The notes under the pieces were generated by a model. The model searched no databases. It worked only from the letters and a program-made list of their open reading frames with translations, and was not told the DNA's origin. 64,000 nt of DNA from Flavobacterium johnsoniae UW101. GTDB lineage: Bacteria > Bacteroidota > Bacteroidia > Flavobacteriales > Flavobacteriaceae. Made by a program: the position numbers and the translations under genes. This document shows, piece after piece, positions 46,067 to 56,727 of the stretch. The stretch lies in the NCBI RefSeq assembly GCF_000016645.1, contig NC_009441.1:1798001-1862000 (forward strand), given 5' to 3'. Every line of letters begins with the position of its first letter. Positions within the stretch are counted from its first letter, which is position 1.

Positions 46067-46942
46067 ATGATTAGCATCAATCCAAAAGAGATACCTACGG
46101 CACAGCTGCAGGGATATTTACAAAGTGCAGTAGGGCCAAGGCCAATTGCTTTTGCAAGTACAATAAGCGAAAAAGGAATTCCTAATTTGTCTCCCTTTAG
46201 TTTCTTTAATGTATTTAGTGCTAATCCGCCAATTTTGGTTTTTTCGCCTTCAAGACGTGTTCGCGACAATACTGTAAAGCATACTTTGATTAATGCCGAA
46301 GCTACAAAAGAAGTCGTAATAAATGTTGTCAATTATGATATTGTACAGCAGACTTCGCTGGCAAGTACAGAATATGGAGACGGGGTAAACGAATTTATAA
46401 AAGCCGGTTTAACGCAGATTCCTTCAGATTTTGTAAAACCTTATCGTGTAAAAGAATCTCCAGTTCAGTTTGAATGCAAGATTACACAGATTATTCCGTT
46501 AGGAACAGAAGGAGGAGCTGGAAATCTGATTTTGTGTGAAGTAGTAAAAATTCACATTCACGAATCAATTTTGGATAAAAACGGAGCAATAGACCAGCAT
46601 AAAATAGATTTAGTTTCAAGACTTGGCGGAAATTGGTATTCAAGATCCAATCAAGGGCTTTTTGAAGTCGCAAAACCGCTAACAACTTTGGGTGTAGGAG
46701 TAGATGCAATTCCTAATTTTATTAGAGAAAGTCCTGTGTTTGATGGGAATGACCTCGGTAAACTTGGAAATATCGAAGCCTTGCCTACAAAAGAAGAAGT
46801 TAGTATATTTGTGAAAGAAAATTTTTCTGTAAAAGGAGTTTTAAGCTCAGATGATCAGGAAAAAGTTCATTTAGAAGCCAAAAAATATCTCAATAATGAT
46901 GACGTTGAGTCAGCCTGGAAAGTGCTTTTAGCTAAAAAATAA
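46067..46942 (+). CDS. Flavin reductase-like FMN-binding split-barrel protein
   Basis: 291 residues from the ATG at 46067 (MISINPKEIPTAQLQGYL). Family segments: VGPRPIAFASTISEKGIPNLSPFSFF (in part), NPPILVFSPS and TEYGDGVNEFIKAGL. Members bind FMN and reduce flavins or act with monooxygenases. The C-terminal 80 residues extend beyond the split barrel. The DUF3127 gene follows by 31 bases and may be co-transcribed. Confidence 0.88.
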   Translation: MISINPKEIPTAQLQGYLQSAVGPRPIAFASTISEKGIPNLSPFSFFNVFSANPPILVFSPSRRVRDNTVKHTLINAEATKEVVINVVNYDIVQQTSLASTEYGDGVNEFIKAGLTQIPSDFVKPYRVKESPVQFECKITQIIPLGTEGGAGNLILCEVVKIHIHESILDKNGAIDQHKIDLVSRLGGNWYSRSNQGLFEVAKPLTTLGVGVDAIPNFIRESPVFDGNDLGKLGNIEALPTKEEVSIFVKENFSVKGVLSSDDQEKVHLEAKKYLNNDDVESAWKVLLAKK

Positions 46943-46973
46943 GAAAAGAAATAATAATTAATTATAGACGAAG

Positions 46974-47345
46974 ATGGAAGTTATAGGAAAAGTAAAAGTG
47001 GTTAATCCTGAGCAGCAAGTTAGTGCTTCATTCAAAAAAAGAGAACTAGTAGTTACTACAGATGAGCAGTATCCACAGCACATTTTAATCGAATTTACAC
47101 AAGATAAATGCGATTTATTAAGCAGCTATAAACAAGGAGAGGCAGTAAAAGTTTCTATCAATTTAAGAGGAAGAGAATGGGTTAATCCACAAGGAGAAAC
47201 TAGATATTTCAATAGTATTCAAGGTTGGAGAATCGAAAGAATGGCACCAGAAGGACCTGCACAAACTCCTTCAGTTCCTGCAGCAGAAGCTTTCGCTCCA
47301 GCGACAAATTTAAACGAAGACGAACCAGACGATTTACCGTTCTAA
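46974..47345 (+). CDS. DUF3127 protein with an SSB-like acidic tail
   Basis: 123 residues. The N-terminal 85 residues match DUF3127, an OB-fold-like family (MEVIGKVKVVNPEQQ; INLRGREWVNPQG; RYFNSIQGWRIER). A Pro/Ala-rich linker leads to a C-terminal DEPDDLPF, nearly the acidic Phe-ending tip by which single-stranded DNA-binding proteins recruit repair partners. It is shorter than canonical SSB. A DNA-binding role is inferred. Confidence 0.8.
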   Translation: MEVIGKVKVVNPEQQVSASFKKRELVVTTDEQYPQHILIEFTQDKCDLLSSYKQGEAVKVSINLRGREWVNPQGETRYFNSIQGWRIERMAPEGPAQTPSVPAAEAFAPATNLNEDEPDDLPF

Positions 47346-47366
47346 GAGTTTAAAATTCAATTTATT

Positions 47367-47420
47367 AAATTCCAAATTCCAATTCATTTCCGTGAATTTG
47401 GGATTTGGAATTTTATTTTT
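47367..47420 (+). terminator. Terminator/AATTCC-type repeat after the DUF3127 gene
   Basis: AATTCCAAATTCC pairs with GGGATTTGGAATT, then TTTTATTTTT. Same repeat family as at 4971 and 61330; a further GGATTTGGAATTT occurs at 47452-47464. Confidence 0.7.
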
Positions 47421-47481
47421 GAGTTCATTTCATCAAATGACAATTTTTTAGGATTTGGAATTTAAAAGTTGACGATTTAAA

Positions 47482-48120
47482 ATGTATTATTTATTTAAAG
47501 ATTTGTTTTTTCCGCCGGTTTCAGAAGCTGATGAAGAAGGTGTTCTGGCTATTGGAGGCGATTTAGATCCAGAGCGGTTAAAACTGGCCTATAAAAGCGG
47601 TATTTTTCCTTGGTTTAATGAAGGTGAACCTATTCTTTGGTGGGCGCCGGATCCAAGAATGGTACTGTTTTTCGATGAATTGGTAATATCCAAAAGCATG
47701 CGAAAAATCCTCAATAAAAAAATATTCAAGGTTACTTATAATAAAAACTTCAAAGAAGTAATTTCTAATTGCCAGCAGATAAAACGTGAAGGACAGAACG
47801 GAACATGGATTTCGAACGAAATGATCGAAGCCTATTGCGAACTTCATAAGCAAGGAATTGCAAAATCTGTTGAGGTTTGGCAGGATGAAGTTTTGGTTGG
47901 CGGTTTATACGGAATAGATTTAGGTCATGTTTTTTGCGGAGAAAGTATGTTTTCTAAAGTTTCAAATGCTTCAAAAACAGCTTTTATTGCTTTAGCATTA
48001 TATTTGAAGAAAGAAAATTATAAACTGCTGGATTGCCAGGTTTATAACTCGCACTTAGAGAGTTTAGGGTGCCGAGAAATTGATCGCGAAGAGTTTATGT
48101 CTATTTTAAAAAGTAAATAG
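47482..48120 (+). CDS. aat: Leucyl/phenylalanyl-tRNA--protein transferase
   Basis: 212 residues, the normal family length. Visible: FPPVSEADEEGVLAIGGDL, YKSGIFPWFNEGEPILWW, WAPDPRMVL, the substrate segment GLYGIDLGHVFCGESMFS and LLDCQVYNSHLESLG. It adds Leu or Phe to N-terminal Arg/Lys of proteins, marking them for ClpAP (N-degron pathway). The MOSC gene starts 2 bases after its stop. Confidence 0.95.
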   Translation: MYYLFKDLFFPPVSEADEEGVLAIGGDLDPERLKLAYKSGIFPWFNEGEPILWWAPDPRMVLFFDELVISKSMRKILNKKIFKVTYNKNFKEVISNCQQIKREGQNGTWISNEMIEAYCELHKQGIAKSVEVWQDEVLVGGLYGIDLGHVFCGESMFSKVSNASKTAFIALALYLKKENYKLLDCQVYNSHLESLGCREIDREEFMSILKSK

Positions 48121-48122
48121 AA

Positions 48123-48917
48123 ATGAGTACAGTTCATATTGTAAAGGAAATTTACATTTATCCAATAAAAAGCTTGGCAGGAATAAGCTGTAAATCTGCT
48201 TTAGCTGAAGAAATGGGATTCGAAAACGATCGCAGATGGATGTTAATAGATGCTGAAAATCAAATGCTGACGCAGAGAGAACATCGTATTATGAGCCAGT
48301 TTTATCCAAATATTTCAGATGGAAAAATCAGCATAACTTTTCAGGATCAGGAACATGAATTTTTTATTGATGAACATTTAGAGAACTCAATAAAAGTAAA
48401 CGTCTGGGATGATAAAAGCGAAGTTGTTGAGGTAAATCATGAAACATCAAAATGGTTTAGCCAGCACTTAGGGTTTGAATGTAAATTAGTCAAAATATTA
48501 AAAAACGGAGCTCGTAAACACGAAAGCTCCAGATTAAAAGAAACTTTCAATGTGAGTCTGGCTGATGGTTATCCGTATTTACTAATAGGATCAAAAAGTC
48601 TGGATTTTTTGAATGATAAACTGAATGAAAAAATCACAATAAAAAGATTTCGCCCAAATATTGTAGTAAGTACCGAAAACGCTCACGAAGAAGACAATTT
48701 TAAGACTTTTACAATTGGAGAAGTCCAGTTTAAAAACATAAAACCGTGCGGAAGATGCATTATGGTTAATAACGATCCTGAAAACGGACGTTTAAAAAAA
48801 GAACCTCTTAAAACATTAAGCACATATAGAAATTTTGATAATTCTGTTTTATTTGGGACTAATATTGTAAGCTTAAACTCTGGTAATATTACAGTTGGCG
48901 ATGCGCTTGTTTTCTAA
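48123..48917 (+). CDS. MOSC-domain protein (MOSC N-terminal barrel plus MOSC)
   Basis: 264 residues: N-terminal MOSC beta-barrel (VKEIYIYPIKSLAG) and a C-terminal MOSC domain with Cys in FKNIKPCGRCIMVNNDPE. Family members, such as YcbX and the mARC enzymes, bind molybdenum cofactor and reduce N-hydroxylated compounds. No ferredoxin domain is fused. Its stop overlaps the end of convergent thiF by 4 bases. Confidence 0.88.
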   Translation: MSTVHIVKEIYIYPIKSLAGISCKSALAEEMGFENDRRWMLIDAENQMLTQREHRIMSQFYPNISDGKISITFQDQEHEFFIDEHLENSIKVNVWDDKSEVVEVNHETSKWFSQHLGFECKLVKILKNGARKHESSRLKETFNVSLADGYPYLLIGSKSLDFLNDKLNEKITIKRFRPNIVVSTENAHEEDNFKTFTIGEVQFKNIKPCGRCIMVNNDPENGRLKKEPLKTLSTYRNFDNSVLFGTNIVSLNSGNITVGDALVF

Positions 48918-49624
48918 AAATTCAGTTTAGTAAAATTCCAGTTTAATGTATTAAAAATTATTAATTCGTTCTTTAAGGTTGGTAATTCCAGAATTAATTT
49001 AAGTGTTTCGTGTGCCATCATATTCCCAATAATTCCAGGTAAAGTTCCTAAAACGCCATTTAAATTGCAGTTTGGTACATCTTTAGGATCTGGCATTTCA
49101 GGAAATAAATCTCTAAGGTTTTTACTTCCGTTATGGTTAAAAACTGCAATTTGCCCTTCAAACTTTAAAATACTTCCATAAACTAAGGGTTTATTTAATT
49201 CAACACAAGTGTCATTGACTAAATAACGAGTAGAAAAATTATCAGAACCGTCCACAACAATATCATATTGCTGAATGATTTTTGCAGCATTTTCAACAGT
49301 TAATTTTTCATTAATTGCAATAGCTTCAATCAACGGATTGAGTTTTGAAACCACATCTTTTGCAATTATTGATTTGTGCTTTCCAATTTCATTTTCGGTG
49401 TATAAAATTTGTCGATGAAGATTGTGAATTTCGATAGTGTCAAAATCCATAATTCCAATAAAACCTACTCCTGCAGTGGCAATGTATTGTAAAATTGGGC
49501 AGCCTAAACCGCCGGCACCAATTACTAAAACTCGTGCTTTTTTTAGTTTTTCCTGACCTTCGTCGCCAATTTCAGGAAGAATAGTTTGTCTGTTGTAACG
49601 AAGGAATTCTTGAATAATACTCAT
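48914..49624 (-). CDS. thiF: ThiF/MoeB-type sulfur-carrier adenylyltransferase
   Basis: 236 residues. ATP-binding GAGGLGCPILQYIATAGVG and the FSTRYLVNDTCVEL region are typical. It adenylates the ThiS C-terminus so sulfur can be loaded. The two CxxC pairs that hold zinc in E. coli ThiF/MoeB are not seen, and no rhodanese domain is fused. It is the last gene of the thi operon, after thiH. Confidence 0.9.
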   Translation of the reverse strand: MSIIQEFLRYNRQTILPEIGDEGQEKLKKARVLVIGAGGLGCPILQYIATAGVGFIGIMDFDTIEIHNLHRQILYTENEIGKHKSIIAKDVVSKLNPLIEAIAINEKLTVENAAKIIQQYDIVVDGSDNFSTRYLVNDTCVELNKPLVYGSILKFEGQIAVFNHNGSKNLRDLFPEMPDPKDVPNCNLNGVLGTLPGIIGNMMAHETLKLILELPTLKNELIIFNTLNWNFTKLNF

Positions 49625-49645
49625 TTTTTAAGTCTTAAAGTTTTT

Positions 49646-49722
49646 AAAGTCGAAAGTCGAAAGTCAAAAAAGTATTTGTCTAAGTAAAAGACTTTATGAC
49701 TTTCGACTTTCCAACTTTATGA
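49646..49722. repeat. AAAGTCGAAAGTC inverted repeat running into thiH
   Basis: AAAGTCGAAAGTC units at 49646-49665 face GACTTTCGACTTT at 49698-49710. The right arm lies inside thiH and supplies its C-terminal residues. A related copy is at 62295-62322. Confidence 0.7.
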
Positions 49723-50831
49723 CTAAATGATTTATCCCAATCTTTCCAGACAGGTTCGTAGCCGGCATTTTTTATAATTTTTGAAATTTCTTCTGCTGAG
49801 CGTTCATCGCTGATTTCGAATTGTTCTAAAGACTGCGGATCAACAACATAACCACCCGGATTTGTTTTAGAGCCGGCACTCATACTCGTAACGCCAATTG
49901 GAATTATATTATTTCTGAATTTTTCGTTTTCGCGGGTTGAAATCGAAATTTCTAAATCTTCATTCCATAAACGATAAGCACAGATCAATTGCGTCAAATC
50001 TTTATCATCCATAATAAAATTAGGTTCGATAATTCCTTCGGCAGGGCGGAGGCGGGGAAAAGAAACAGAATATTTGGTCTGCCAGTATTTTTTTTGAAGA
50101 TAATCTAAATGCAAAGCATTAAAAAAGCTGTCCGTTCGCCAGTCTTCTAAACCTAATAAAACGCCTAAACCTATTTTATGAATTCCTGCTGAACCAATTC
50201 TATCAGGAGTTTCCAGTCTATAATCAAAATTTGATTTTTTACCTTTTGTATGATACTTTTTATAAACTCCCTGATGATACGTTTCCTGATATACCAAAAC
50301 CGAATAAACTCCTGCATCATGCAAACGCTCATAATCTTCTTGAGAAAGAGGCTGAACTTCAACAGAAATAATAGAAAAGTCCTTTCTAATTAATGCAATT
50401 GCGTTCAGGAAATAATTGATGTTTACAGTATAATTTGCTTCGCCTGTAACCAATAAAACATGATCAAAACCAGTCTTTTTTAAGGCTTCAACTTCCAGTT
50501 TTATTTCAGCATCAGAAAGGGTTTTTCTTTTGATTTTATTGTCTAAACTAAAACCACAATAAGTACAAATGTTTTGGCATTCGTTACTTAGATATAATGG
50601 CGCATACATTTGAATCGTTTTGCCAAAACGTTTCTTGGTAATTTCATGGCATTTCTGTGCCATCTCTTCCAGATAATTTTGGGCAATAGGCGAAATCAAA
50701 ACCAAAAAATCATCGAGATTGTATTTGGTTTTAGCCAAAGTTCGTTCGACATCTTTTGATGTGGTTTGGTATATTCTGGATTGGATTTCATCCCAATTGT
50801 ATTGCTCAAAAATAGATTTGAATGTGTTCAT
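49680..50831 (-). CDS. thiH: 2-Iminoacetate synthase ThiH (radical SAM)
   Basis: 383 residues. The radical-SAM cluster motif is CQNICTYC (C-x3-C-x2-C). Also visible: VLLVTGEANYTVNINYF, VYQETYHQGVYKKYH and SMSAGSKTNPGGYV. ThiH cleaves tyrosine to give dehydroglycine for the thiazole ring. The last 14 or so residues (HKVGKSKVIKSFT) are encoded by an intergenic-type repeat and probably extend past the natural end. thiG is separated by a hairpin repeat. Confidence 0.95.
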   Translation of the reverse strand: MNTFKSIFEQYNWDEIQSRIYQTTSKDVERTLAKTKYNLDDFLVLISPIAQNYLEEMAQKCHEITKKRFGKTIQMYAPLYLSNECQNICTYCGFSLDNKIKRKTLSDAEIKLEVEALKKTGFDHVLLVTGEANYTVNINYFLNAIALIRKDFSIISVEVQPLSQEDYERLHDAGVYSVLVYQETYHQGVYKKYHTKGKKSNFDYRLETPDRIGSAGIHKIGLGVLLGLEDWRTDSFFNALHLDYLQKKYWQTKYSVSFPRLRPAEGIIEPNFIMDDKDLTQLICAYRLWNEDLEISISTRENEKFRNNIIPIGVTSMSAGSKTNPGGYVVDPQSLEQFEISDERSAEEISKIIKNAGYEPVWKDWDKSFSHKVGKSKVIKSFT

Positions 50832-50843
50832 AGTTTTTGTTTT

Positions 50844-50927
50844 TTAACCGCAAGGCACGCTAAGAATTACGCAAGGTTCGCAAAGCTTTGCGTTCTTAGC
50901 GCTTTTCTTTGCGAACTTTGCGGTTAA
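50844..50927. repeat. Hairpin repeat between thiG and thiH
   Basis: TTAACCGCAA near 50844 and TTGCGGTTAA ending at 50927 close a long imperfect palindrome; GCTAAGAA pairs with TTCTTAGC, and GCAAAGCTTTGC marks the centre. It ends 2 bases from the thiG stop. Confidence 0.8.
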
Positions 50928-50929
50928 AT

Positions 50930-51706
50930 TTATTCATAAAGAAAAGAAGTCAAAGGGCTGGAAGCAGAAGCGTAGTTCTGCTGATTGGCAGCTCTGGCTT
51001 CAAAAGCCTTTCTCCCTGCAATAACAGCCTCTTTAAAAGCTTCAGCCATTAATTTGGGATTTCCGGCAACGGCAATTGCAGTGTTTACCAAAACGGCATC
51101 GGCACCAATTTCCATTGCTTTCGCAGCATCAGAAGGTACTCCAATTCCGGCATCAACTATTACAGGGACATTACTCTGCTCGATTATAATTTCTAAAAAA
51201 TCAATAGTTTTTAAACCCTTGTTGCTTCCAATTGGTGAACCCAAAGGCATTACAGCAGTTGTTCCGGCACTTTCTAAATGTTTGCATAAAACAGGATCTG
51301 CATGAATGTAAGGGAGGACAAAAAAACCGAGTTTGGCCAGTTCTTCTGTGGCTTTTAAAGTTTCAATTGGATCCGGCATTAAATATTTTGGATCAGGATG
51401 AATTTCCAGCTTAACCCAATTGGTTTCTAAAGCCTCACGAGCCAATTGAGCTGCAAAAACAGCTTCTTTTGCATTTCTTGCGCCAGATGTATTAGGAAGC
51501 AAATTAATATTAGGATGTTTTAAATGCGATAAAATAGCATCAGTATCTGTTTCCAGATCAATGCGTTTTAATGCAACCGTAACCAATTCACTTTCTGAAG
51601 CTAAAACAGCCTCTTCCATTTCCTGATTTGATCCAAATTTCCCTGTTCCTAAAAACAAACGAGACTTGAAGCTTTTGTCTCCAATATTAAACAATGACGT
51701 TTGCAT
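50930..51706 (-). CDS. thiG: Thiazole synthase ThiG
   Basis: 258 residues, usual length. TIM-barrel with [22 protein letters not shown] (catalytic Lys region), [25 protein letters not shown] and [16 protein letters not shown]. It condenses dehydroglycine, deoxyxylulose phosphate and ThiS thiocarboxylate to the thiazole phosphate. Its start overlaps thiE by 20 bases, implying translational coupling. Confidence 0.96.
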   Translation of the reverse strand: MQTSLFNIGDKSFKSRLFLGTGKFGSNQEMEEAVLASESELVTVALKRIDLETDTDAILSHLKHPNINLLPNTSGARNAKEAVFAAQLAREALETNWVKLEIHPDPKYLMPDPIETLKATEELAKLGFFVLPYIHADPVLCKHLESAGTTAVMPLGSPIGSNKGLKTIDFLEIIIEQSNVPVIVDAGIGVPSDAAKAMEIGADAVLVNTAIAVAGNPKLMAEAFKEAVIAGRKAFEARAANQQNYASASSPLTSFLYE

Positions 51707-52325
51707 ATAATTTTTCGTTTAATTGTTGAATTAGTATTTTCTTTTCGTCGCTTTCTGTTATAATTCCCGAAACGGCAATTCCGTGAATTCCTGTTTCCAT
51801 TAAAGGATTTATATCTTTTAAAGTAATTCCGCCAATAGCATAAACCGGAACTTCAATTTTATTTTTCTTCATTTTTTGAAGAATCTCAAAATAACCGGAT
51901 AGACCTAAAATTGGACTTAGTTTTTCTTTTGTGTTTGTAAATCTAAAAGGACCCAATCCGATATAATTGCATCCATTTTTTACGTGATTCTGAATGTCTT
52001 CAAAAGTATTTGCTGTTCCTCCAATAATTTTTTCAGCTCCTAAAATGGTTCGGGCTTCGTCGATTTTCATGTCTGATAAACCAAGATGCACACCATCTGC
52101 ATTAATCTGCTGTGCGAGATAAAGATTATCGTTTATAATAAAGCTGGCCAGATATTTTTCGCACAAAAGCTTTATTTCTTCTGCTAAAATGAAAGAGTCT
52201 TTTTCGGTTTGGTTTTTAAATCGCATTTGTATCCAATCGCATCCTGAGTCTAAAGCCTGATGAATATTGCGGACTTGGTCTTCGATTGTGTTTCCCTGTG
52301 AAATGTATTGCAGTTTATTGTACAT
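51687..52325 (-). CDS. thiE: Thiamine-phosphate synthase ThiE
   Basis: 212 residues from the ATG at 52323-52325; an in-frame TTG 12 bases earlier is not needed. ThiE motifs: [57 protein letters not shown] (in part) and VYAIGGI. It couples HMP diphosphate with thiazole phosphate. It overlaps thiD upstream and thiG downstream. It is the likelier true synthase of the two ThiE-like genes here. Confidence 0.93.
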   Translation of the reverse strand: MYNKLQYISQGNTIEDQVRNIHQALDSGCDWIQMRFKNQTEKDSFILAEEIKLLCEKYLASFIINDNLYLAQQINADGVHLGLSDMKIDEARTILGAEKIIGGTANTFEDIQNHVKNGCNYIGLGPFRFTNTKEKLSPILGLSGYFEILQKMKKNKIEVPVYAIGGITLKDINPLMETGIHGIAVSGIITESDEKKILIQQLNEKLYANVIV

Positions 52326-53070
52326 AATGATATCCAATTAATGTTGATGTTGAACTCAGGTATTTTTCGATATAATTTTTAGCATTTTTGCAGGCTTCTT
52401 TTATAGTTTGATTATAAGCCAGATTAGAAGCAATAGCTGATGAAAGAACACACCCTGAACCATGTTTTTCAGAACATTCTTTTTCTGTTGGAAACAAATC
52501 GTAAATCTCATTTTTAAGAAACAAACGATCAGTTCCAATTTCAGTTTCATTGTGTCCGCCTTTCAATAAAATATTGACAGGGATCTTAATTTCTTTACAA
52601 AGCATTTTTGAAATAAACCCTGGAAATAAAATTTCGATTTCATGATAATTAGGAGTAATCAAATCAATTTTTGACAATATTTTATATAAATGAGAATAAT
52701 CTTCAATTGTCATAAACTCAAATTTTGTTGTTGATTTTAAAACCGGATCCCAGATAATTTTAGTTGTGGGAGACAAATTTTTTATTGTCGAAATAATTTG
52801 ATTCAAGTCATTTAAAGAAGAAACAATTCCGATTTTAACAGAGCTGATTTTATAACTGTTAAAGAGCGTTTCTATCGAACGAATAATAAAATCTGAATTA
52901 GTCCATTGAATTTCATGAAATACATTTTCTGTCTGAATTGTATTGGCTGTTGAAATACCAAAACCTGTTACTTTGTGCTGTTCAAATGTTTTGATATCAG
53001 CCAAAATCCCAGCACCTCCAGATGGATCTAAGCCTGCGATTGTAAGTACGAAAGGACGGTTTGCTGACAT
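52315..53070 (-). CDS. thiD: Hydroxymethylpyrimidine/phosphomethylpyrimidine kinase ThiD
   Basis: 251 residues. Ribokinase-fold features: LTIAGLDPSGGAGILADIKTF (in part), WDPVLKS, LITPNYHEIEILFP, ILLKGGH and the ATP/anion-hole segment EKHGSGCVLSSAIASNLA. It phosphorylates HMP to HMP diphosphate. Its start overlaps the upstream tenI-like gene by 43 bases and its end overlaps thiE. Confidence 0.95.
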   Translation of the reverse strand: MSANRPFVLTIAGLDPSGGAGILADIKTFEQHKVTGFGISTANTIQTENVFHEIQWTNSDFIIRSIETLFNSYKISSVKIGIVSSLNDLNQIISTIKNLSPTTKIIWDPVLKSTTKFEFMTIEDYSHLYKILSKIDLITPNYHEIEILFPGFISKMLCKEIKIPVNILLKGGHNETEIGTDRLFLKNEIYDLFPTEKECSEKHGSGCVLSSAIASNLAYNQTIKEACKNAKNYIEKYLSSTSTLIGYHYVQ

Positions 53071-53639
53071 ATTTTAAATTGTTTTACAGGATTTTCATTG
53101 TTCCAAATAGTTCCTAAAAGTGCCACATCATCAAAGCCATTTATAAGCGTTTTTGAAATGTTATCAGAGCATATTCCTCCTAATGCAATAGCTTTTGTTT
53201 TATAGTTTTTTCTTGATTTTAATGCTTCAAAAAGATCTGTTTCCGGCTGATAATTCTCTTTTGAAATACTTTTAAAAACAGGGCTTAGAAATGCATAATC
53301 AAAATCACTTTCTAAAGAATTAAAATCTTCAATTGAATGTGTTGATGTTGATTTAGACCTGCAGGGTTTTAAAAACCTTGCAGGAAAATCATTTAGATCT
53401 TTTCTTTCTTTTTCAGAAAAATGAATTCTGGTAATTCCAAAATCTTCTGCTAAATCGTGATGACTATGCAAAAACAAATTACCGCGAAATTCCAATTTGA
53501 TTTGATGAATAAAATGCGCCATTTCTATTTCTGAAAAATCAGGTTTGCGAATGTGAAGCAAAGACAATCCTTCTTCTAATAAAGAATGAAGAATTTCAAT
53601 TTCATTTTTAATGGAAAAAGGGTTTGTAATTACAATCAT
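53028..53639 (-). CDS. TenI/ThiE-like thiamine phosphate synthase paralogue with in-frame palindrome
   Basis: 203 residues. ThiE/TenI barrel segments: LLHIRKPDFSEIEM, FLHSHHDLAEDFGITRIHFSE, STSTHSIEDFNSL, YAFLSPVFKSISK and AIALGGI. It lacks several substrate residues of true ThiE and is more like TenI thiazole tautomerase. Residues PARFLKPCR are encoded exactly by a 27-bp palindrome (53358-53384) in a loop, evidence of repeat insertion. It is followed in the operon by overlapping thiD. Confidence 0.87.
   Translation of the reverse strand: MIVITNPFSIKNEIEILHSLLEEGLSLLHIRKPDFSEIEMAHFIHQIKLEFRGNLFLHSHHDLAEDFGITRIHFSEKERKDLNDFPARFLKPCRSKSTSTHSIEDFNSLESDFDYAFLSPVFKSISKENYQPETDLFEALKSRKNYKTKAIALGGICSDNISKTLINGFDDVALLGTIWNNENPVKQFKICQQTVLSYLQSQA
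53358..53384. repeat. 27-bp palindrome inserted in frame in the TenI/ThiE-like gene
   Basis: CCTGCAGGGTTTT (53358-53370) and AAAACCTTGCAGG (53372-53384) flank one base, with one mismatch. Its 27 bases are exactly nine codons in phase with the gene. The layout matches the palindromic terminator after ahcY (32992-33024). Confidence 0.85.
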
Positions 53640-53727
53640 TTCAAAAAAGCATTAAGTTTAAGATGGAAGTATTAAGACTTTGGAGATGTTCAATCTTAAT
53701 ACTTAATACTGTCATTTTAATACATTA

Positions 53728-55569
<1,842 letters not shown>

Positions 55570-55656
55570 TTATGAATTATGAGTTGTTGCAGCGACACAC
55601 CAGAGTGCGTCTACGTCAAGTTTGTAATTAGAATTTTTAAATTGAAATTTTAGTCT

Positions 55657-55863
55657 TTATCCTCCTTGCGTAGCAGAAATAATTAAAATTTCGTCGGTTT
55701 CTTGTACAAGGAATTCGTTCCATTTGATTTTTGGAACAACGGTATTGTTTACAGCAACGGCGATTCCGTTTTGCTTGTGCGGAATTTCGAGATCGAGCAA
55801 TGATTGAACGCTTAGCGATTCAGCATTGAATTTTTTGGTTTGTTGATTGATTTTTAGTTCCAT
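55657..55863 (-). CDS. thiS: Sulfur carrier protein ThiS
   Basis: 68 residues, ubiquitin-like, ending in the essential Gly-Gly (SATQGG). Its C-terminus is adenylated by ThiF and converted to the thiocarboxylate used by ThiG. It is the first gene after the TPP riboswitch and starts 80 bases downstream of it. Confidence 0.94.
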   Translation of the reverse strand: MELKINQQTKKFNAESLSVQSLLDLEIPHKQNGIAVAVNNTVVPKIKWNEFLVQETDEILIISATQGG

Positions 55864-55943
55864 TCCTTTTTGAGTTTAGTGTATAGATACACAATAGGAA
55901 TGGCTGCAATAACGCACAGAAATGCGTTCAAGAAGTCATCTTA

Positions 55944-56022
55944 CTTTTCCCTACGCTAGTATGAACTAGATCAGGTTCAGAGGGTAAAATCTCAGCCTGC
56001 GTGATGCAGACACCCCTAAAGT
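55944..56022 (-). ncRNA. TPP riboswitch (THI element) for the thi operon
   Basis: On the minus strand the conserved parts appear in order: AGGGGTGTCTG, GGCTGAGATTTTACCC, CTGAACCTGATCTAGTTC and GCGTAGGGAA. It lies between the promoter (TACATTTG) and thiS and should repress the whole operon when thiamine diphosphate is high. Confidence 0.96.
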
Positions 56023-56028
56023 GTGAAG

Positions 56029-56036
56029 CAAATGTA
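56029..56036 (-). promoter_or_regulatory. -7 element of the thi operon
   Basis: Minus-strand TACATTTG, 6 bases before the riboswitch, so the aptamer starts close to +1. Confidence 0.65.
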
Positions 56037-56147
56037 ATGATTTTTTTTAAGTTTTCACTCGCGGTCTCAGTTTTGAGACTTTTAATTTTTGTTTTGATTT
56101 TTTTTAAAACTTAAAAAACGACTGAAAACTTAGACTGTGACTGAAAA

Positions 56148-56708
56148 CTATTTAACTCTGGTAAAGCAGTCCTCGATATGATCATTTACCATTCCGGTGG
56201 CCTGCATATGTGCGTAAATAACGGTTGATCCTACGAATTTAAAACCGCGTTTTTTTAGGTCTTTACTAATTGCATCCGAAATTGGTGTGGTTGCCGGAAC
56301 ATCTTTTAAAGTTTTGGGTTTGTTGTCGATAGGTTTTCCATCAGTAAATTTCCAAATGTAACTTGAGAAACTTCCAAATTCTTCCTGGATTTTCATAAAT
56401 GCCTGTGCGTTTGTAACGGCAGATTTAATTTTAAGTTTGTTGCGGATGATTCCAGTATTCTGCATCAATTCTTCGATTTTATCATCAGGATAATTGGCAA
56501 TTTTTTTATAATCGAAGTTGTCAAAAGCAGTTTTAAAGTTTTCTCTTTTATTTAAAATGGTTATCCAGCTTAAACCTGCCTGAAAGGTTTCCAGAATTAA
56601 AAACTCAAAAAGGGTCGGATCGTCATAAACAGGAGTTCCCCATTCTTCGTCATGGTATTTTTTATATAAATCACTTGCTGAACACCAGCCGCATCTTATT
56701 AGTTCCAT
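56148..56708 (-). CDS. tag: DNA-3-methyladenine glycosylase I
   Basis: 186 residues. Tag features: RCGWCSASDLYKKYHDEEWG (zinc Cys/His and the N-terminal signature), FQAGLSWITILNKR, GFKFVGSTVIYAHMQATGMVNDH (in part) and a closing Cys in EDCFTR. It excises 3-methyladenine. It complements the alkylation-repair cluster 25 kb upstream but is not linked to it. Confidence 0.94.
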   Translation of the reverse strand: MELIRCGWCSASDLYKKYHDEEWGTPVYDDPTLFEFLILETFQAGLSWITILNKRENFKTAFDNFDYKKIANYPDDKIEELMQNTGIIRNKLKIKSAVTNAQAFMKIQEEFGSFSSYIWKFTDGKPIDNKPKTLKDVPATTPISDAISKDLKKRGFKFVGSTVIYAHMQATGMVNDHIEDCFTRVK

Positions 56709-56727
56709 TTTTTTATTTCAAATGTAT

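Noticed and set aside
45967..46332. 121-codon minus-strand frame over the flavin reductase start
   Set aside because: Overlaps a conserved gene and its promoter; no family features.
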